This document shows positions 19,921 through 24,752 of a stretch of 24,752 nt of DNA, piece after piece. The translations under genes were made by a program, and so were the position numbers. How positions within the stretch are numbered: position 1 is the first letter of the stretch; each line of letters opens with the position of its first letter. Under the pieces are notes generated by a model. The model was not told the DNA's origin. It was given only the letters and a program-made list of their open reading frames with translations, and did not search any database. The stretch comes from an uncultured Oscillospiraceae bacterium (GTDB lineage Bacteria; Bacillota; Clostridia; Oscillospirales; Oscillospiraceae): contig CATZRD010000037.1 of NCBI GenBank assembly GCA_958423465.1, forward strand, positions 1 to 24,752, written 5' to 3'.

Positions 19921-20937
19921 TCACTCCACCTCCGGGAAAGAATCATATTTCAGGCACCGCACATAGTGCCCCGGGGAGATCTCGTAGCGGGGGATGTCCT
20001 TCTCCTGGCAGCGCCCCTCGCAGAAGGGGCAGCGGCCAGCGAACTCACAGCCCGGCCCCAGATCGGCGGGGTTGGGGGTGATGCCGGGAATGGTCTCCAG
20101 CTCCTGACCCTCCGCCAGGCCCAGCACCGGCACGGAGCGGAGCAGCGCCTCCGTATAGGGGTGGGAGGGATGCTCGAAGATGTCCTCCAGGGAGCCGAAC
20201 TCCATGACCCGGCCCATGTACATGACGCAGACCTCGTCGGCCATCTCCGCCACCAGGCCCATGTTGTGGGTGATGAGGATGATGGATTTGTGGTCGTTGA
20301 CCTGGAGATCCTTCATCAGCTCCATGATCTGGGCCTGGATGGTCACGTCCAGAGCGGTGGTGGGCTCGTCGGCGATGATGATCTCCGGGTTGCAGATCAT
20401 GGCGATGGCGATGACCACGCGCTGCTTCATGCCGCCGGAGAACTGGTGGGGATAGTCGTTGATGCGGCTCTCAGGGTCGGGGATGCCCAGCTTGCGGAAC
20501 ATCTCCAGCACCTTTTCCTCCGCTTCCTTCTTCTTCATGCCGGTGTGCTGGATCAGACCCTCCGCCACCTGGTCGCCCACTTTATAGACCGGGTTCAGGG
20601 AGGACATGGGATCCTGGAACACCATGCCGATCTCGGCGCCCCGGAGCTGGCGCATCTCGGGACCGAAGGGCTCCATCTGGTCCAGGCGGTACTCTTTGCC
20701 GTCCTTGGCGGAGCGGTAGATCACATGGTCCGCCGTCACCTTGGCGTTCTTGGGCATCAGTTTCACGATGGAATGGACCGTCACGCTCTTGCCGCAGCCG
20801 GACTCGCCCACCACCGCCAGGGTGGTGCCGCGCCGGAGGCGCAGGGAGACGTCCTTGACGATGCGGACCTCCTTGCGGTCCGAAATAAAGCTGGTGGACA
20901 GGTTCTTTACGTCCAGAACAAAATCTTGATTCTCCAT
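19921..20937 (-). CDS. Oligopeptide/dipeptide-type ABC transporter ATPase (DppD/OppD-like)
   Basis: This 338-residue ATPase has Walker A GESGCGKSVT, Q-loop VFQDPMSSLNPV, signature FSGGMKQRVVIAIAM, Walker B IIIADEPTTALD and His switch ITHNMG. The C-terminus HPYTEALLRSVP and the Cys-rich PGCEFAGRCPFCEGRC match the DppD/OppD tail that can bind an iron-sulfur cluster. It starts 12 nt after the permease gene with AAGGAGG ahead of ATG 20937. It is the partner of the next ATPase in the same complex. Confidence 0.96.
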   Translation of the reverse strand: MENQDFVLDVKNLSTSFISDRKEVRIVKDVSLRLRRGTTLAVVGESGCGKSVTVHSIVKLMPKNAKVTADHVIYRSAKDGKEYRLDQMEPFGPEMRQLRGAEIGMVFQDPMSSLNPVYKVGDQVAEGLIQHTGMKKKEAEEKVLEMFRKLGIPDPESRINDYPHQFSGGMKQRVVIAIAMICNPEIIIADEPTTALDVTIQAQIMELMKDLQVNDHKSIILITHNMGLVAEMADEVCVMYMGRVMEFGSLEDIFEHPSHPYTEALLRSVPVLGLAEGQELETIPGITPNPADLGPGCEFAGRCPFCEGRCQEKDIPRYEISPGHYVRCLKYDSFPEVE

Positions 20938-20949
20938 AGCTCCCCCTCC

Positions 20950-21840
20950 TTACTGCTGTTTCGGGTCGAGGACGTCCCGGAGGCCGTCGCCGAAGAAGTT
21001 GATCGCGAGCACAAAGATAGAGATCACCACGCCGGGCACCGCCCACAGCCACCAGTAGTTGGAGACCACCTCCACGGACTTGGCCGCGTTCAGGATGTTG
21101 CCCCAGGTGGCCTGGGAGGAGGGAACGCCTACGCCCAGGAAGGACAGGCTGGCCTCGGAGAGGATGAAGCCCGCCACGTTGACCGTGGTGGCCACGATCA
21201 CGGGGGAGAGCACGTTGGGCAGGATCTGCTTGAACATGATGCTGGCCTTGGACATGCCGAAGGCCTCACAGACCTGGACATAGGTCTCCTCCCGCAGGGC
21301 CAGGAACTCGTTTCGCACCATGCGGAAGGTGGTCATCCATCCTGTGACGGAGAATACCAGGATCAGGTTCCCCACGCCCTGGCCCAGGATGCCCACCAGG
21401 ATCATAATGAGGATCATCTCCGGGAAGGTCTGGAAGATCTCGGAGATACGGATGAGCACGGTGTCGATCTTACCGCCGAAGTAGCCGGCGATGCTGCCCA
21501 GCACCATGCCGATGAGCGAGCCGCTCAGCGCGCCCACCACGCCCACAAAAATGGAGATGCGCCCGCCGTAGAGCACCCGGGAGAACACGTCGCGGCCCAG
21601 CTTGTCGGTACCCAGGGGGTGCTTCAAGCAGGGGGACAGAGACATCTCGCCCAGGCTGATCTCGGCGGGGTCGTAGGGGGTGAGCAGGGGGGCGAAGATG
21701 GATGCCAGAACGATGATCACAACGAAGATCATGCCGATCATCGCCAGGCGGTTGTTGACAAATTTCCGGATGTTTTTCCGCGCGAGGCTGGAGGCCTGCT
21801 TCTTGCTGGCTTCCTTCAGACTGGAATTCTGTGCACTCAT
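20950..21840 (-). CDS. ABC transporter permease (DppC/OppC-like)
   Basis: This 296-residue inner-membrane protein has a cytoplasmic basic N-terminus (KKQASSLARKNIRKFVNN), TM1 (MIGMIFVVIIVLASIFAPLL), the extracellular loop with GTDKLGRDVFSRVLYG (OppC signature) and further helices. The EAA-type coupling loop (EAFGMSKASIMFKQILPN) contacts the ATPases. Length is normal. The 19-nt gap to the DppB-like gene carries AGGAGGAAG before ATG 21840. Confidence 0.95.
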   Translation of the reverse strand: MSAQNSSLKEASKKQASSLARKNIRKFVNNRLAMIGMIFVVIIVLASIFAPLLTPYDPAEISLGEMSLSPCLKHPLGTDKLGRDVFSRVLYGGRISIFVGVVGALSGSLIGMVLGSIAGYFGGKIDTVLIRISEIFQTFPEMILIMILVGILGQGVGNLILVFSVTGWMTTFRMVRNEFLALREETYVQVCEAFGMSKASIMFKQILPNVLSPVIVATTVNVAGFILSEASLSFLGVGVPSSQATWGNILNAAKSVEVVSNYWWLWAVPGVVISIFVLAINFFGDGLRDVLDPKQQ

Positions 21841-21859
21841 ATGTTCTTCCTCCTCCCGT

Positions 21860-22816
21860 TTATTCGCCCAGCCGGACGCGGGGATCCAGCGCCGCCGTCA
21901 GCACGTCTACCAGGAAGCTGGCCACCAGAATGGCCGCCGCCACCAGCAGGGTGGTCACCATGATGACGGGGTAGTCGCCGGATACCACGGATGTGGTGAT
22001 GATGGAGCCGATGCCGGGCCAGCCAAAGACGGACTCGATGACCACGGAGCCGCCGATCAGCATGGGAAGGCGGAAGCAGAGGATGACCAGCACCGGGCGC
22101 ATGGCGTTGCGGAAGCCGTGCTTGATGTAGACCTTCCACTCCGGGATGCCCTTGGACCGGGCGGTCTTGATGTAGTCGCTGTTGAGCACGCCCAGCATGG
22201 TGTTCCGGGAATAGCGCATCAGCACGGCGCACATGGAGATGGTCATGGTCAGCACCGGCAGCACCAGGTGGATCACCGCGTCGCCGAAGCCGGTGACGCC
22301 CGGAGAGGTGCGCCCGCTGGGCGGCAGCCATCCGAGCTTGATGGCAAAGATCTGGATGACGCAGATGCCGAAGAAGAACTGGGGGATGGACTGGCCGAGA
22401 ACGGCAAAGATACGGCCGATATAGTCCACGATTCCGTTTTGCCGTATGGCGGATATGATACCGATGCCGATGCCGATGATGGAGGACAAAACCAGAGCGA
22501 TGAGGGCCAGCTCAAAGGTGGCGGGCATACGGGTCCGCAGCAGCGACGAGATGGAGCTGCCGTTGACGATGCTGTAGCCGAAATCGCCTTTGACGATATC
22601 GCCCACCCAGTGGATATAGCGGACTGGGAAGGGATCGTTCAGGCCCAGCTTCTCCCGCAGCAGCTCCAGATTCTCCGCGTTGGCCGCCTGGTCAGGAGTG
22701 ATCATGTAATTGATGGGGTCGATCCCTGTGGCCTGGAGGCCGGCAAAGACGATGAAGCTGATGAGGATCAGCATGGGAATCATCTGCAGCAGTTTTTTCA
22801 GGATAAATTTAAGCAA
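21860..22816 (-). CDS. ABC transporter permease (DppB/OppB-like)
   Basis: This 318-residue permease opens LKFILKKLLQMIPMLILISF, the usual DppB start with TM1. It has a large extracellular domain (LREKLGLNDPFPVRY, GDFGYSIVNGSSIS), the EAA loop (RSKGIPEWKVYIKHGFRNAM) and final helices ending LTAALDPRVRLGE. I place the start at TTG 22816 because AAAGGAG lies 8 nt upstream. An in-frame ATG at 22837 would put that ribosome site inside the coding region and add seven residues not typical of the family. It follows the binding-protein gene after a terminator-like hairpin, which would lower its expression relative to the lipoprotein. Confidence 0.94.
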   Translation of the reverse strand: MLKFILKKLLQMIPMLILISFIVFAGLQATGIDPINYMITPDQAANAENLELLREKLGLNDPFPVRYIHWVGDIVKGDFGYSIVNGSSISSLLRTRMPATFELALIALVLSSIIGIGIGIISAIRQNGIVDYIGRIFAVLGQSIPQFFFGICVIQIFAIKLGWLPPSGRTSPGVTGFGDAVIHLVLPVLTMTISMCAVLMRYSRNTMLGVLNSDYIKTARSKGIPEWKVYIKHGFRNAMRPVLVILCFRLPMLIGGSVVIESVFGWPGIGSIITTSVVSGDYPVIMVTTLLVAAAILVASFLVDVLTAALDPRVRLGE

Positions 22817-22916
22817 ATCGTTCCACTCCTTTCCCATTGCGCTCCGCCGCGCCCCCTCCAGGGCGGCGAAGCTGTCAGGAAAAATTTTCGGCGCGGGGAT
22901 ATGGAAAATGAGGAAG

Positions 22917-22974
22917 AGGGAGGTGCCTCCGATGGCTGCACCTCCCTCGGCAGCTAGGACTTCACACTAGCTGA
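22917..22974 (-). terminator. Tandem hairpins between the binding-protein and permease genes (partial terminator)
   Basis: An 11-bp perfect stem (22917-22927 with 22939-22949) is followed on the minus strand by TTCCTCATTTTCC. Just before it lies a 7-bp CAGCTAG/CTAGCTG stem (22952-22958 with 22968-22974). The position after the lipoprotein gene and before dppB is the classical place for an attenuating terminator that keeps binding protein in excess. Confidence 0.65.
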
Positions 22975-22991
22975 TTGCTATTTTGTCCGGG

Positions 22992-24680
22992 TTAAGCGAT
23001 GATCTCCCACTCGTTCATGTGGATGTTGGAGATGTACCAGGGGTTGCCGAAGGTCACGCCGTCGGGCAGCTTCACATGATCGGTGTTGATGAAGATGTTG
23101 TTGCCGATGGTGTACAGGGGGATCTTGTACAGGTTCTCCTGCTCCAGCTCCTGCAGCTCCTTCAGGATCTCACTGCGCTTGGCGGGATCGGACTCGGCCG
23201 CGATGGCGTTGGAGCCCTCGTCAAACATGGTGTCGCCGCCGAAGATGTTCTTGAAGTTGGCGTTGCTGGAATCGTACTCGCCGTACCACTCGGCGATGCT
23301 GAAAGCGGACAGGCCCTTGTAGCCCACGTCGTAGTTGCGGGTAGAGAACAGGTCGGTGGTGCCCTGCTGGGTCTGGATGGTCTCCACCTTCATGCCCACC
23401 TCGCCCAGGTAGTAGGCGATGGTCTGCATAAAGTCGATGGAGGTCTGATCGGAGTAGTAGTACAGGATGCGGAAGGTGTGGTCAAAGTCGTAGTTGGCCT
23501 CCTCCAGCAGCTGCTTGGCCTTCTCGGGGTTGTACTCGTAGGCCTTGCCGTTGTACTCGGCGTAGTCGTTGGGCACGCCGGAGTTGATGACGTGAGCCAG
23601 GCCGGGGAAGAGCTGGGTGGCGATGGTCTCGCGGTCGATGGCGTACAGGATCGCCTCGCGGACCCGCTCATCCTGCATGACGGGGTTCTCGTTGCCGTCC
23701 ACGCCCTTCATGTTGCAGATGAAGTAGCGGTAGAACAGGATGTCGATGGGATACATGGTCATGGAGCTCAGCTTGCTCAGCTCGTTGATGATGTCGGGGG
23801 CGTTGGTGTTCAGCATATAGGTGTTGCCGGCCTGGGCGGCGGTGATCAGATCGGGCACGAAGTAGTTGATGATCTGGGTGAACTTCCAGGGATCGCCGGT
23901 GTAGTGCTCATTGGGCACCAGGGTGTAGTAGTTGCCGGGGCTCATCTCGCCGACCTTGAAGGCGCCGCTGGTGACCGGGTTGGACCAGTAGTTGCTGTTG
24001 TGGATCTCCAGGGGATCGAGGTCCTTCATGGCGTGCTCGGGCATGATGCAGAACTGAGCGATGACGGACAGGAACGCGCCGTAGGAGGAATCCAGGGTGA
24101 TGGTGACGGTTTTGCCGTCCACCGCAATGCCCTCCAGATCGTCGGCGGTGCCCTCGCGCCAGGCGGCGGCGCCCTTGATCTTGGTGAAGGCGTTGGTGAA
24201 GATGGCGTTGCAGGAGGCCACCTTCAGCAGGGACTTGATGCTGAAGGCCACGTCCTCGCCGGTCAGATCCTCGCCGTCGGACCACTTCAGGCCGTCCTTC
24301 AGCACGAAGGTGTAGACCAGGCCGTCGTCGGAGACGCTGTAGCTCTCGGCCAGATCAGGATTGACGTCGGTGAGGTTGGGCTCCGCCATCAGCAGGGTGC
24401 GGTACATGGCGGTGATGATGCCGGTGGGGTTGTGCCAGGGATAAGCGGTCTTGTCGGCCGCGCCCTCGGCGACGCTGGCGACCTTAAAGACCTGCTCCAC
24501 GGGAGCGGCGGGGTCCGCGGGCTTGGTGTCGTCAGGGGTGCTGGGCTGCTGCTGATCGTTCTGGGCGGGGGTCTTGGTATCGTTGGCGGGGGTCGTGTTG
24601 TTGCCGCAGCCAGCCATGCAGACCAGCAGCATGGCCAGGGCCAGGGTCAGGGACAGTAACTGCTTCATCCGTTTCTTCAT
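22992..24680 (-). CDS. Extracellular solute-binding lipoprotein, family 5 (DppA/OppA-like)
   Basis: This 562-residue lipoprotein delivers substrate to the transporter. A signal peptide (KKRMKQLLSLTLALAMLLVC) ends in lipobox MAGC, acylated Cys25. A Thr/Pro/Gln/Asp-rich linker (about 26-62) follows. The family 5 body shows LAESYSVSDDGLVYTFVLKD, GLKWSDGEDLTGEDVAFSI, GTADDLEGIAVDGKTVTITL and DERVREAILYAIDRE. ATG 24680 has GGAAGGG 8 nt upstream. It is first of the locus. Family 5 proteins bind peptides, but many gut Firmicutes members bind oligosaccharides, and the downstream glycosidase-like and YhcH genes favour a sugar-containing ligand here. The substrate cannot be read from the sequence. Confidence 0.95.
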   Translation of the reverse strand: MKKRMKQLLSLTLALAMLLVCMAGCGNNTTPANDTKTPAQNDQQQPSTPDDTKPADPAAPVEQVFKVASVAEGAADKTAYPWHNPTGIITAMYRTLLMAEPNLTDVNPDLAESYSVSDDGLVYTFVLKDGLKWSDGEDLTGEDVAFSIKSLLKVASCNAIFTNAFTKIKGAAAWREGTADDLEGIAVDGKTVTITLDSSYGAFLSVIAQFCIMPEHAMKDLDPLEIHNSNYWSNPVTSGAFKVGEMSPGNYYTLVPNEHYTGDPWKFTQIINYFVPDLITAAQAGNTYMLNTNAPDIINELSKLSSMTMYPIDILFYRYFICNMKGVDGNENPVMQDERVREAILYAIDRETIATQLFPGLAHVINSGVPNDYAEYNGKAYEYNPEKAKQLLEEANYDFDHTFRILYYYSDQTSIDFMQTIAYYLGEVGMKVETIQTQQGTTDLFSTRNYDVGYKGLSAFSIAEWYGEYDSSNANFKNIFGGDTMFDEGSNAIAAESDPAKRSEILKELQELEQENLYKIPLYTIGNNIFINTDHVKLPDGVTFGNPWYISNIHMNEWEIIA

Positions 24681-24710
24681 TTGAGATACCCTTCCTTTGC
24701 TTTTAGTTTT

Positions 24711-24752
24711 ATTCCAACCCTAAGGTTGGAATAACAAGGGCCAGCCCTTGTT
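24711..24752. repeat. Two adjacent perfect hairpins upstream of the binding-protein gene
   Basis: A 9-bp stem ATTCCAACC/GGTTGGAAT (24711-24719 with 24724-24732, 4-nt loop) directly abuts another 9-bp stem AACAAGGGC/GCCCTTGTT (24733-24741 with 24744-24752, 2-nt centre). They are about 30-70 bp before the lipoprotein start. They could be repressor operators, leader structure, or a terminator of an upstream gene outside the window. Confidence 0.5.

Noticed and set aside
17394..20081. Long open frame of 895 codons on the plus strand
   Set aside because: It is antisense to the propeller gene and an ABC ATPase whose motifs are unmistakable. Long antisense frames are expected in GC-rich DNA, and its composition (Gly, Val, His, Gln) is typical of such shadows.
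1..24752. CRISPR array, rRNA genes or a complete insertion sequence
   Set aside because: No regularly spaced direct repeats, rRNA-like segments or transposase genes with terminal repeats were seen.

Overview
The window looks like chromosome from a spore-forming, high-GC member of the Oscillospiraceae (Clostridium cluster IV; Flavonifractor/Lawsonibacter-like gut Firmicutes). This is inferred from a sporulation sigma factor beside murA, a YycJ-type hydrolase and rlmH, from strong AGGAGG-type ribosome sites, and from GC-rich codon use. No species can be assigned from the sequence alone.

Layout. (1) Positions 1 to about 5340 are a lower-GC accessory mosaic. It holds the N-terminal part of a serine recombinase running off the left edge, a small ORF, a HELGH zinc-peptidase-like protein with its own terminator, a tRNA-Arg(CCU)-like sequence with a foreign 3' end, a complete tyrosine integrase pointing at that tRNA, a Fic protein, and a 146-residue protein that looks like only the nuclease domain of a DUF4297-type (possibly anti-phage) protein. 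(2) Positions 5400-6051 (minus strand) hold a sigK-like gene that is intact through most of region 4.2 but stops in the recognition helix, exactly where the accessory DNA meets the chromosome. (3) Positions 6196-8999 (plus strand) hold murA, a YycJ-like metallo-beta-lactamase-fold hydrolase and rlmH. (4) Positions 9070-14222 (minus strand) hold a three-gene signalling operon: a response regulator with HD-GYP and GGDEF domains, a stand-alone HPt protein, and a hybrid histidine kinase with two receiver domains. (5) Positions 14453-24680 (minus strand) hold a Dpp/Opp-type ABC transporter (lipoprotein, two permeases, two ATPases) followed by a beta-propeller glycosidase-like protein, a YhcH/NanQ-family protein, a large uncharacterised protein that may be a glycan lyase, and a Cof-type HAD phosphatase.

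How the genes work together. The signalling operon has every part of a phosphorelay (kinase His, REC Asp, HPt His, terminal REC Asp) ending in an enzyme that could both make and break cyclic-di-GMP. The transporter and its downstream enzymes look like an uptake and catabolism locus. Although the transporter is of the 'peptide' type, its neighbours point to an acidic or unusual glycan. The most interesting feature is the sigK truncation at the edge of a recombinase-bearing region. It could be one end of a skin-like intervening element that must be excised to rebuild sigK in the mother cell, or it could be simple gene decay. The missing 3' end of sigK is not in this window.
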